From the NCBI GenBank assembly GCA_002717465.1, contig PBDQ01000035.1, forward strand, positions 1 to 32,128: 32,128 nt of DNA, in the 5' to 3' direction. This DNA is from Chloroflexota bacterium. GTDB lineage: Bacteria > Chloroflexota > Dehalococcoidia > Lucifugimonadales > UBA826. Shown here in pieces: positions 8,282-16,346 of this stretch (position 1 is its first letter; each line of letters starts with the position of its first letter). A model generated the notes under the pieces. The model saw only the letters and a list, made by a program, of their open reading frames with translations. It searched no databases and was not told the DNA's origin. Made by a program: the position numbers and the translations under genes.

Positions 8282-9355
8282 ATGGAGCAATTTGTTACCA
8301 ATGAAGAAATCATCCAAAGAGCCCGACAGAATCTAGCAGACGGACCATGGAATTACCTAGTCGGCGCGACAGAATCAGAAACTACCATGAGGCGAAACCG
8401 TCTAGCTTTTGATCGGATAGCATTTCAACCTAGAGTACTAGTAGATGTTTCAACAGTTGATCTCACAACTTCCATACTAGGTTACAAAATTGATCTACCG
8501 ATAATGATGGCTCCCATTGGGTCACTACAGGTATTTCATCCGGAAGCCGCTACAGCAGTATCAAAAGCAGCGGAAGAGATGTCTACAATTCATGTTGTAA
8601 GTTCCGTTACACAACCTTCATTAGAAGAAACCGCGTCCTGTGCAGATAATACCAAGTTCTATCAACTCTATATCCACGGGGATTGGGAATGGACCAAAAA
8701 TATGATAGATCGCATTACAGAAGCAGGATATAAAGCTCTCTGTATTACTGTAGATTCCGCAAGTTACAGTATTAGGGAAAGACCTATGCTAAGCCGGTGG
8801 GTGCCTATGTCGAGAAGAAATCCTCCTGAACCTCATTGGCAAGCTTCGGTCACATGGGAAACTTTAGATATGATAAAGAATTATTGCAAGCTTCCTTTAA
8901 TAGTTAAAGGTATAGCTACGCCGAACGATGCCACACTGGCGGTAGAACATGGTGTGGACGTAGTGTGGATATCTAACCATGGAGGCAGACAGTTAGATCA
9001 TGGATTAGGAACTCTAGACATGTTACCTGCTATCAATGATGCCATAAAAGGTAAAACACAAATCGTGTTAGATGGAGGAATTCAACGAGGTAGCGATGTA
9101 GTCAAAGCAATAGCTCTTGGCGCAGATGCCGTTGCCATAGGTAAAATGCAAGGCTGGGGAATCGCAGCTAATGGTACTCAGGGATTGGTCAGATTGTTGA
9201 GTGTTCTTAGGCAAGAAATAGAAATCACCATGAAACTCCTGGGAGTTACTAATCTTTCATCCATCACAGACCAATATGTTTGCGAGGCCATGCCTACTAC
9301 AGAACCACACGAAATGAGTTCATGGGTTAACATGCCTAAGAATCGGATACAATAA
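8282..9355 (+). CDS. FMN-dependent alpha-hydroxyacid oxidase/dehydrogenase
   Basis: 357 residues, FMN TIM-barrel family of glycolate oxidase, lactate oxidase and mandelate dehydrogenase. Active-site landmarks are present: Y25 (W-N-Y-L), Y130 (Y-Q-L-Y), R166 (I-R-E-R), K209 (I-V-K-G), and H233 with R236 in S-N-H-G-G-R-Q-L-D. The FMN phosphate loop follows (L-D-G-G-I-Q-R-G, then A-I-G-K). It oxidises an (S)-2-hydroxy acid to the 2-oxo acid, passing electrons to oxygen or a quinone. A GAAGGGAG ribosome site lies 10 bases before the ATG. It is the first gene of the plus operon, with two DAO-family genes behind. The substrate cannot be read from sequence; its 2-oxoacid product would suit the ThDP decarboxylase of the divergent operon. 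Confidence 0.9.
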   Translation: MEQFVTNEEIIQRARQNLADGPWNYLVGATESETTMRRNRLAFDRIAFQPRVLVDVSTVDLTTSILGYKIDLPIMMAPIGSLQVFHPEAATAVSKAAEEMSTIHVVSSVTQPSLEETASCADNTKFYQLYIHGDWEWTKNMIDRITEAGYKALCITVDSASYSIRERPMLSRWVPMSRRNPPEPHWQASVTWETLDMIKNYCKLPLIVKGIATPNDATLAVEHGVDVVWISNHGGRQLDHGLGTLDMLPAINDAIKGKTQIVLDGGIQRGSDVVKAIALGADAVAIGKMQGWGIAANGTQGLVRLLSVLRQEIEITMKLLGVTNLSSITDQYVCEAMPTTEPHEMSSWVNMPKNRIQ

Positions 9356-9396
9356 TTCAAAAATACATAATTTATAGACCTTAGGAGTTATTACAT

Positions 9397-10545
9397 ATGG
9401 AAAACAAAACAGTCGTCATCATCGGTGGTGGCATAATCGGCAGTGCCATCGGCTTCCAATTGTCATCTCTAGGTAACAAAGTTGTGATAGTAGACAAAGG
9501 CCCTTTTCAGGAATCATGTTCGGCACATTCTTTCGCATGGGTGAATGCCTCCTCAAAAAGTCCGATCGGATATCACAGTTTATGCAGAACTTCTGTGAAC
9601 AAATGGCCTACATTCGCCAAACAGCTGGGTACAGAAGTAGGTCTAAACCTGAACGGCACTATCAAATGGGAAAACAGTGAAGAAGGCGCAGACTTAGCTA
9701 GGCAACGTGTAGAAACTCTACAATCCTGGAATTACCCTGTTCAAATAGTTGACGAAGATTTTATAAAGGCTAAAGATCCTTCAATAAACATTAAAAATAT
9801 GACCTTTGGGCAATATATACCAAATGAAGGTCATGTGGAACCTAAACGAGTTATAGACGCATGTCAATTCAAAATCAAAGAAAATGGTGGCGAAATCATA
9901 AACAGCTGTGCTGTCACAGGATTTCAAAAAGATGCTGGTAGCCAAAGGATAACGGGGGTAATTTCCTCAACCGGAACCATATCTTGCGATACTGTAGTGA
10001 TCGCAGCAGGTACAGGAACACAGCAGCTTGCTGATTTACTTGATATATACATCCCATTACTAGAAAGTCCCGGCGTAGTAGCATGGACAGATCCCCAACC
10101 TAAAACATTGCATGGGATTATTATGAGCCCGGCTATCAACGACGGAACGTACCCAGGGAATGATGAACAATCTGAGGTTCACATTCGCCAAAGAGTAGAC
10201 GGTTCATATCAAATGGTCAATGAACGAGGTGGAATCGGGAATCATCATGAACAAAATGATGATTCTCAGGAAAAGGCGGAGAACTTATTACTCCACTTAA
10301 CTGAATATTTCCCACAATTGAAGACAGCTACGGCAATAGCCGAACCAGTTGGATATCGTCCAATGCCTGAAGACAAGTTCCCAGTCTTGGGATACGACGA
10401 GAGTTGGGGGAATGTATACATTTCAGTAATGCATAGCGGGGTAACTTTAGCCGCATTAGTCGGTGAATACGTAGCCACAGAAATCAACTATGACGTTCAA
10501 ATTCCGGAACTCGAGGAATATAGGCCTGCAAGGTTCAAAAAATAA
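9397..10545 (+). CDS. DAO-family FAD-dependent oxidoreductase (copy 1)
   Basis: 382 residues, D-amino-acid oxidase/glycine oxidase (DAO) family. The FAD Rossmann motif I-I-G-G-G-I-I-G-S is at the N-terminus, with D-K at the end of the second strand binding the ribose, and the C-terminal FAD-binding strand reads M-H-S-G-V-T-L-A. AGGAG about 10 bases upstream supports the ATG. It lies 41 bases after the FMN oxidase gene and 23 bases before its own paralogue. Members oxidise amino acids, N-methyl amino acids (sarcosine-type) or hydroxy acids. The unusual S-F-A-W-V-N-A segment shared with copy 2 replaces the common residues after the second FAD strand. Substrate unknown. Confidence 0.85.
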   Translation: MENKTVVIIGGGIIGSAIGFQLSSLGNKVVIVDKGPFQESCSAHSFAWVNASSKSPIGYHSLCRTSVNKWPTFAKQLGTEVGLNLNGTIKWENSEEGADLARQRVETLQSWNYPVQIVDEDFIKAKDPSINIKNMTFGQYIPNEGHVEPKRVIDACQFKIKENGGEIINSCAVTGFQKDAGSQRITGVISSTGTISCDTVVIAAGTGTQQLADLLDIYIPLLESPGVVAWTDPQPKTLHGIIMSPAINDGTYPGNDEQSEVHIRQRVDGSYQMVNERGGIGNHHEQNDDSQEKAENLLLHLTEYFPQLKTATAIAEPVGYRPMPEDKFPVLGYDESWGNVYISVMHSGVTLAALVGEYVATEINYDVQIPELEEYRPARFKK

Positions 10546-10568
10546 AATCATCTGGAGAATTGTTAGAT

Positions 10569-11750
10569 ATGACACAACCCAATAATATAGTTGTAATTGG
10601 TGCTGGAATAGTTGGCACATCTATAGCAGTTAATCTATTGCAATATGGATCTAAAATAACGCTCATCGATAAAGACACTCAGACTAATGGAGCATCCCGA
10701 CTTTCTTTCGCATGGATCAATGCTGCAGGGAAAACGCCATTTGATTATCATGATTTAAATAGGCGATCTATGGAAATGTGGCCAAGGTACGGTCAGTCTT
10801 TAGGAACTAACGTAGGACTAAAATTGGGGGGTACAGTCACATGGGAAACTTCAGATGATAGGGCAACAGCATTAATTCAGAAAGTTGAACGCGCTCAGTC
10901 ATATGGATATCCTATCAGGCTTGCCAGTCAATCCGAACTGCAAATTCACGAACCTAATTTAGTGATTGAAAATGTCAAAGCTGCTTCAATATGTGAAATA
11001 GAAGGGCAAGTAGAGCCACCAAGAGTCATCCAAGCAGCCATAGATAAGATAATCGAATCTGGCGGAGAAGTATCATTGGGCGAATCATTTGAAAGCTTCG
11101 AATTTGACGATACGAATCACCAAATTGTGGGAGTAAAAACAAATAACCGCACCCTGCCTTGTGACGTGGTAGTGATAGCAGCAGGCATAGACACGACTGA
11201 GATAGGATATAAAGCCAACACATTCCTGCCTCAGTCAACTAGCCCTGGGGTAGTAGTCAAAACCAGTCCAATGCCACCGCTGCTAAACGGAATAGTATAT
11301 GCTCCATCATTAGAAGAATATGGTAGAGAAGTGCATATGAAACAACTTATTGACGGTACATTCGTAATAGGAGAAGGTGAACAAAGTAGCAAAAATACAG
11401 ATGATTCAATCGACAACGCTAGAAGACTTGTAGAATTTGCCACCCAATACCTTCCTCAATTAGGTGACGCCGAGCCTAGGATTGAACCCATTGGATATAG
11501 GCCAATGCCATTAGATGGGTTTCCTGCAGTTGGGTTTGTCAAAGAAACTCCCAACGCATATATGGCTGTTACTCATAGCGGGGTAACTCTAGCTCCTTTG
11601 ATTGGAGAATTGGCATCAATTGAAATAACTCATGGGGTGTCGACTCCACAATTAGATGCATTCAGACCCAATCGCTTTAACCAAGATGGAACAGGTGGAA
11701 GAAAAGATTCTCCTAGTCACACTGATGATAATGGCCAAGGGATTCATTAA
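10569..11750 (+). CDS. DAO-family FAD-dependent oxidoreductase (copy 2)
   Basis: 393 residues from the ATG at 10569. It is a tandem paralogue of the gene before it, with the same domain order: V-I-G-A-G-I-V-G at the N-terminus, S-F-A-W-I-N-A-A after the second FAD strand, S-P-G-V-V in the middle, E-P-I-G-Y-R-P-M-P and T-H-S-G-V-T-L-A at the C-terminal FAD strand. An in-frame TTG at 10560 is only 2 bases from the GGAG and is rejected as start; the ATG lies 11 bases from it. The last 20 or so residues are polar and look disordered. Its stop overlaps by 4 bases the stop of the convergent membrane-protein gene. Similarity to copy 1 is roughly half the residues by eye, so the duplication is old and the substrates have probably diverged. 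Confidence 0.85.
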   Translation: MTQPNNIVVIGAGIVGTSIAVNLLQYGSKITLIDKDTQTNGASRLSFAWINAAGKTPFDYHDLNRRSMEMWPRYGQSLGTNVGLKLGGTVTWETSDDRATALIQKVERAQSYGYPIRLASQSELQIHEPNLVIENVKAASICEIEGQVEPPRVIQAAIDKIIESGGEVSLGESFESFEFDDTNHQIVGVKTNNRTLPCDVVVIAAGIDTTEIGYKANTFLPQSTSPGVVVKTSPMPPLLNGIVYAPSLEEYGREVHMKQLIDGTFVIGEGEQSSKNTDDSIDNARRLVEFATQYLPQLGDAEPRIEPIGYRPMPLDGFPAVGFVKETPNAYMAVTHSGVTLAPLIGELASIEITHGVSTPQLDAFRPNRFNQDGTGGRKDSPSHTDDNGQGIH

Positions 11751-12781
11751 TCACGATTAACAGCTACCAATTTACGTAATGACAAATTATTTGACCAAAG
11801 TAACAACTGGCCCAATATAGTCACAGGTATGATTAAAATACCATGAACAAGTAGTGCGAATGCTGAACCAACGGACCTATCGATAGACCCCCCAGTGTTA
11901 AAAACTACCACTTCACGAGCTGTTAACTCAAATATTCCAACTCCTCCAGGAGCAGACGGGATAGAACTTACCAAATTTGCTAGTGATGTAACTAGAGTCA
12001 TACTGGAGAACAGCTCTACATAATTGAAGTCATGGAATTGCATAAATCCCATAGCGTATCCAATAATGCAAAAAACTGTTATCTCAGATATCCAAACTGG
12101 TAAAGATGCCAAGAATAATAACAGTAAACTTTTAGGGCTCTTAACTGCTGTCAGTCCTGATTCCACCAAATCACTAAAATCAATTAACTTATCGTTTAAC
12201 TTAGCAGGAGCTAGGATAGTTAAAACGGTGGTAGTTTTTTTAATTAAAACTGGATTGTGAGCAGAATACACCATTAATACAAACATGATCAGGAATACAC
12301 CAATGAGTATAGAAAATCCTAAAGTCAAATATTGCTGAGTGAGTCCTGTCAGTAAAGTCTGCGCATTCAACGAGATTATAACTAATAAAAATCCAATCAA
12401 TACTACTGCATCAAGTATCCTTTCAACAAAAACAGTAACCAATACCGTGGTCTTACTAATATTATGTTTTGTCCCCAAGAAATAAGCTCGCACAAATTCA
12501 CCTATGCGCATCGGTAATATATTGTTCACCATATATCCAATGCACACTGCCTGAAACAAGTTATAAGGTGAAATACCTTGGAAGTTACTTAACAACATTT
12601 TCCATCTAAGCGTTCGAAACAGTAACGACAAGAAGTATATACCTATAGCTGGCATTAAAAAGCTTACACGCAAAGACGTAAAGGAACTAAGCATCCTATC
12701 GAATTCCGCGGTAGCCACGAAAAATATGAGGATCACCAAAGTGATTACTGACAATACTAGGTATTTCACATTTCTATCCAC
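11747..12781 (-). CDS. lysyl-PG synthase TM-like / flippase-like membrane protein
   Basis: 344 residues, predominantly hydrophobic with about 8 transmembrane helices. Family signatures of the UPF0104/COG0392 group (membrane domain of lysylphosphatidylglycerol synthase; AglD-like) are visible: F-R-T-L-R-W in the second helix, N-N-I-L-P-M-R-I-G-E-F-V-R-A, and S-I-P-S-A-P-G-G-V-G-I-F-E near residues 265-277. These proteins are thought to move lipid-linked substrates across the membrane; the synthetase domain is absent. The start is a GTG at 12779-12781 without a good ribosome site. It follows, on the same strand, a 236-base gap that contains the inverted-repeat element. Function is inferred from family only. 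Confidence 0.75.
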   Translation of the reverse strand: MDRNVKYLVLSVITLVILIFFVATAEFDRMLSSFTSLRVSFLMPAIGIYFLSLLFRTLRWKMLLSNFQGISPYNLFQAVCIGYMVNNILPMRIGEFVRAYFLGTKHNISKTTVLVTVFVERILDAVVLIGFLLVIISLNAQTLLTGLTQQYLTLGFSILIGVFLIMFVLMVYSAHNPVLIKKTTTVLTILAPAKLNDKLIDFSDLVESGLTAVKSPKSLLLLFLASLPVWISEITVFCIIGYAMGFMQFHDFNYVELFSSMTLVTSLANLVSSIPSAPGGVGIFELTAREVVVFNTGGSIDRSVGSAFALLVHGILIIPVTILGQLLLWSNNLSLRKLVAVNRD

Positions 12782-12817
12782 TCAAAAGTATTTCCCATGG
12801 TACCAAACTTGACTAAG

Positions 12818-12925
12818 TGGTGTCCGAGTCAAGGAGGTCCAAGAATGGTGCAAAAGAGTTGCCGTTTCCGGCGATGGTAAGAGTGATTAGATAATGGCTG
12901 ATTAGAACAGAACACTCGGACACCA
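12818..12925. ncRNA. 108-nt inverted-repeat element, candidate structured RNA or MITE
   Basis: A perfect 12-bp inverted repeat, T-G-G-T-G-T-C-C-G-A-G-T (12818-12829) against 12914-12925, encloses a GC-richer segment than its flanks. Inside is a 6-bp hairpin (12859-12864 with 12869-12874, TTTC loop, one G-T pair) and a weaker one at about 12882-12899. The left arm can alternatively pair with an upstream CTTGACT (12808-12814 with 12827-12833), giving two mutually exclusive folds. It lies between two minus-strand genes, so it could be a leader of the membrane-protein gene, an independent RNA of either strand, or a small transposon-like element. No known RNA family is recognised. Confidence 0.35.
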
Positions 12926-13017
12926 AAATCAATATATCAAACAAACCTGATTCTTAAAATCAAAAATACCGCCCATTTGAACAAATAATCAGATAATTCG
13001 ATAAAAAACGATGATTA

Positions 13018-14190
13018 TCAAGAATCTAGATGTTTTTTTAACATTTGAGATAGCGAAGCAATACCAGTAGTGATTTCTTCTGGAGTGTTATGGCTATAAG
13101 TCAGCCTGAAAAACTGATTTTGGTCTCTCTGTACTCTGAAAACTCCACCTGGATTGTATTTGACATCATTCTCAACGGCTTCATCTAGTAATGCCCAGGA
13201 ATTGATTTTCTCAGGCATTTTGATCCACATCATCATCCCTCCATGTGGCAATGTAAAATCAGCTTCAGGTAAATAATTAGCTAAAGCGTCGGCCATGCTA
13301 TCTCTTCTAGCTTTCAACATCTCCGCCACCCTCGTAACATGAGATTTGTAATGCTCACTCAAATATTCATAAACAGTTACTACTGCCAAATGGCTGGGCC
13401 TCCTAACTTCTAACAGTTCCAATACCTGTTTGGGAGCAATCATAAACCCTACTCTTAAAGAACATCCTAATAGTTTTGTAAAGGAAGAAACATAAATTAC
13501 CAAATCGTCAGTATCTAATGATTTTATTGAATGAGGCAATTCAGGACCATCTATTCTAAAATCAGCATAGGATTCATTTTCAATAATTGGGATGTCATAT
13601 TTGATGGCTATATCTAATATTTGTTGTCTTCTATCTGACGACAAGGTGATACCTGTAGGATTTTGATAAACAGGAATCGTGAGGATGAACTTGGGTTTTT
13701 TATTCCGGCTCACTAAATCACTAATTACGTTATCTAAAGATTCCGGAATAAGGCCATCAGCATCAATATCCGAATGAATCACTTCAGCACCTTTTTCCAT
13801 CAGCATCCTGAGAGTTCCTAAATAAGTATATTGCTCTGCTACTACCACATCGCCTGGGCCTATAAAGGCATTTACTAGCATTTTAAGAGCTCCACCCGCT
13901 CCATCAGTTATTAAGATATCATCTGGCTCACAATGAATGGCTCGTCTTTTTGAAACTGAAGACTTAAGTAAGTCTCTTAGTGGCTCATGCCCCAAAGCCG
14001 GTGGATATGGGCCAAAACTAACACTGTTATTATGGATTGCTTTTGTGGCAGCTTTACTGTATTCAACTGGGTCAATACATTCTGGAACTGTATTGGTAAC
14101 AGAAAAGATATATTTAACATCCGCCTTTAATCCGGGGTGCGTGAGAACATCTATAGGTCCATTACTAGATAAATTTGTTGAATAATCCAT
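13018..14190 (-). CDS. PLP-dependent aminotransferase (class I/II, LysN/MocR-like)
   Basis: 390 residues, fold type I aminotransferase resembling the catalytic part of MocR regulators and 2-aminoadipate/aromatic aminotransferases, but without the GntR DNA-binding domain. Landmarks are T-D-G-A-G-G (95-100, PLP phosphate), Y-Q-N-P-T-G (175-180), E-S-Y near 206, the Schiff-base lysine K229 in S-F-T-K, and R236 in S-L-R-V-G-F. Near the C-terminus, F-R-L-T-Y-S-H supplies the substrate-carboxylate Arg. The ATG is preceded by GAGAG. It is divergent from transketolase, with a 124-base intergenic region. The amino-acid substrate is not deducible. Confidence 0.85.
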   Translation of the reverse strand: MDYSTNLSSNGPIDVLTHPGLKADVKYIFSVTNTVPECIDPVEYSKAATKAIHNNSVSFGPYPPALGHEPLRDLLKSSVSKRRAIHCEPDDILITDGAGGALKMLVNAFIGPGDVVVAEQYTYLGTLRMLMEKGAEVIHSDIDADGLIPESLDNVISDLVSRNKKPKFILTIPVYQNPTGITLSSDRRQQILDIAIKYDIPIIENESYADFRIDGPELPHSIKSLDTDDLVIYVSSFTKLLGCSLRVGFMIAPKQVLELLEVRRPSHLAVVTVYEYLSEHYKSHVTRVAEMLKARRDSMADALANYLPEADFTLPHGGMMMWIKMPEKINSWALLDEAVENDVKYNPGGVFRVQRDQNQFFRLTYSHNTPEEITTGIASLSQMLKKHLDS

Positions 14191-14314
14191 TCAATACACT
14201 CTCTGTATTTAGTATTAGATAATCATACTTGAACAGACTTGTTTTGAAAACGATATACGTTGATAATTAGCAGGGTGTTCCAAAAGGCTTAACACTAATG
14301 GTAGGGGATATATA

Positions 14315-16324
14315 ATGACTGAACAAAATTTAGATATGCTAAGCATAAACACTATCAAACTGCTATCAGTTGATTCTGTCGAAAAAGCTAAATCAGGCCA
14401 CCCTGGCGCTCCCATGGGGGCTGCTCCTATGGCCTATGTTCTCTGGAAAGATTTCCTAAAACATAACCCTGAAAATCCCCAATGGATTAATCGAGACAGA
14501 TTTATTTTATCTCCTGGCCATGCTTCAGCTCTCCTATACAGCTTGCTCCATCTAACCGGCTACAAAGTTAGCCTGAAAGACTTAATGGCATTCAGACAAT
14601 TGGGAAGTAAAACCCCGGGGCATCCAGAATACGGGGTCACTCCTGGAGTGGAAGTAACCACTGGGCCTTTAGGACAAGGGTTCGCAAATGGCGTCGGTAT
14701 GGCGATAGCAGAAACCAACCTTGCGAAAGAATTTAACACTACGGAACACCAAATCATTGACCATTTCACCTATGGTATTGTATCTGACGGAGATCTTCAA
14801 GAAGGAGTCGCATCAGAAGCTGCATCAATAGCCGGAACGCTTAAGCTACATAAACTGATCTACTTGTATGACAGCAATAATATATCTATAGAAGGTGATA
14901 CAGATTTATCATTCACCGAAAATGTATCTGATAGATTTAAAGCTTATGGTTGGCAAGTCATAGGCCCGATAGATGGATCTGACCTTACCGAAATACATGA
15001 TGCAATAAAACTCGCTCAAAATGAAACATCCAAGCCAAGTCTAGTAATTTGTAAAACAGTAATAGGAAATGGTAGCCCTAACAAATCAGGAACCGCATCA
15101 GCCCACGGGGAACCTCTTGGTACTGATGAAGTGATACTGACTAAACAGTCATTAGACTGGAAACTCGAAGCCCCATTTTCTGTACCAGATTTAGTCAAGG
15201 AACACCTTTCCCAAATCGGTGTTCAAGGCGCCAACGATGAAATGGATTGGAATAATAAAACTCAATCATATATGCAACAACATCCGGACAAATATACAAA
15301 GCTAATTAGTCAAACTGATGGAGATATCCCCGCCGACTGGGATGCAGAATTATCAAATTTATTTAACAGTGAATCTGCAAACATGGCTACCCGAGAAGCA
15401 TCTGGCATTGTGATCAACAAGATCGCAAAGAGTATCCCAGGACTTTTAGGAGGATCAGCGGATCTAGCTCCCTCCACAAAAACCAATTTAAATGAATTCG
15501 AAGATTATAGTTCAGAAAATCGATCCGGCAGAAACTTCCATTTTGGAGTCCGTGAACATGCTATGGGTTCAATTGCTAACGGTATGGCTTTACATGGAGG
15601 GCTCATTCCCTTCACTGCAACATTCTTAGTGTTCTCTGATTACATGAAACCAAGTATTCGCTTGGCAGCATTGATGAATCAACGAGTAGTTTTCGTATTC
15701 ACTCACGATTCTATAGGAGTGGGAGAAGATGGTCCCACGCACCAGCCAATTGAACACTTAGCATCACTGAGATCAATACCAAATTTGACAGTAATTCGTC
15801 CCGCAGACCCCATAGAAACGGTAGCCGCATGGAGGTCAGCCATTTTAAATACTGATGGTCCCACTGCACTAATCTTGAGTAGGCAATCTCTTCCAAATCT
15901 CTGTACAGGTGATAGCATCGACTTACAGCCCCCTTCCAAAGGAGGATACATATTAAAGTCAAGCAACAATGAACCCACTGTCACTATAATTGCTACCGGA
16001 TCTGAAGTACATCTGGGCGTACAAGTAAGTGAGTTACTAGAAAACAATAATATTTCGTCTAATGTCGTATCTATGCCTTCATGGGAATTATTCGATCAGC
16101 AATCTGATGAATATAAAAGCACCGTTATACCTAAATCTAGTATTAAAGTCTCTATAGAGGCTGCCAGTACTTTCGGATGGGCAAAATATGTAGGTAAAAA
16201 TGGGATCAGTGTTGGAATAGATACCTTCGGGGCATCTGCACCTGGCCAAGCTCTATTCTCTCATTTTGGCTTCGAAGCAAAAAACATATGTGAAACCATT
16301 ATGTCCAAACTCGGACCGAAATAA
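14315..16324 (+). CDS. tkt: transketolase
   Basis: 669 residues, full length for bacterial transketolase (EC 2.2.1.1), which transfers two-carbon units between pentose-phosphate-pathway sugars using thiamine diphosphate. N-terminal K-S-G-H-P-G-A-P-M-G, substrate and cofactor segment G-P-L-G-Q-G, and ThDP motif G-D-G-D-L-Q-E-G to S-N-N are all intact. In the middle domain are the catalytic Glu segment G-V-R-E-H-A-M and F-T-H-D-S-I-G-V-G-E-D-G-P-T-H-Q-P. GGGGA lies 6 bases before the ATG. It heads a four-gene plus-strand operon with a 6-phosphogluconate dehydrogenase 22 bases behind, so both pentose phosphate enzymes are likely co-expressed. Confidence 0.97.
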   Translation: MTEQNLDMLSINTIKLLSVDSVEKAKSGHPGAPMGAAPMAYVLWKDFLKHNPENPQWINRDRFILSPGHASALLYSLLHLTGYKVSLKDLMAFRQLGSKTPGHPEYGVTPGVEVTTGPLGQGFANGVGMAIAETNLAKEFNTTEHQIIDHFTYGIVSDGDLQEGVASEAASIAGTLKLHKLIYLYDSNNISIEGDTDLSFTENVSDRFKAYGWQVIGPIDGSDLTEIHDAIKLAQNETSKPSLVICKTVIGNGSPNKSGTASAHGEPLGTDEVILTKQSLDWKLEAPFSVPDLVKEHLSQIGVQGANDEMDWNNKTQSYMQQHPDKYTKLISQTDGDIPADWDAELSNLFNSESANMATREASGIVINKIAKSIPGLLGGSADLAPSTKTNLNEFEDYSSENRSGRNFHFGVREHAMGSIANGMALHGGLIPFTATFLVFSDYMKPSIRLAALMNQRVVFVFTHDSIGVGEDGPTHQPIEHLASLRSIPNLTVIRPADPIETVAAWRSAILNTDGPTALILSRQSLPNLCTGDSIDLQPPSKGGYILKSSNNEPTVTIIATGSEVHLGVQVSELLENNNISSNVVSMPSWELFDQQSDEYKSTVIPKSSIKVSIEAASTFGWAKYVGKNGISVGIDTFGASAPGQALFSHFGFEAKNICETIMSKLGPK

Positions 16325-16346
16325 ATCTTTACTCAAGGAATCTGCA

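Noticed and set aside
12818-12925. tRNA-like feel: 7-bp acceptor-like ends followed by CCA-like bases, and a tRNA-Ser-like G-T-C-C-G-A-G-T stretch
   Set aside because: No T-arm consensus, no anticodon arm and wrong spacing on either strand.
14191-14314. Promoter boxes between the aminotransferase and transketolase genes
   Set aside because: Several TTGA- and TATA-like words occur but none with acceptable spacing.
16266-16346. N-terminal extension of the 6-phosphogluconate dehydrogenase frame
   Set aside because: It overlaps the transketolase C-terminus, and the ATG at 16347 has its own ribosome site and begins the Rossmann strand.
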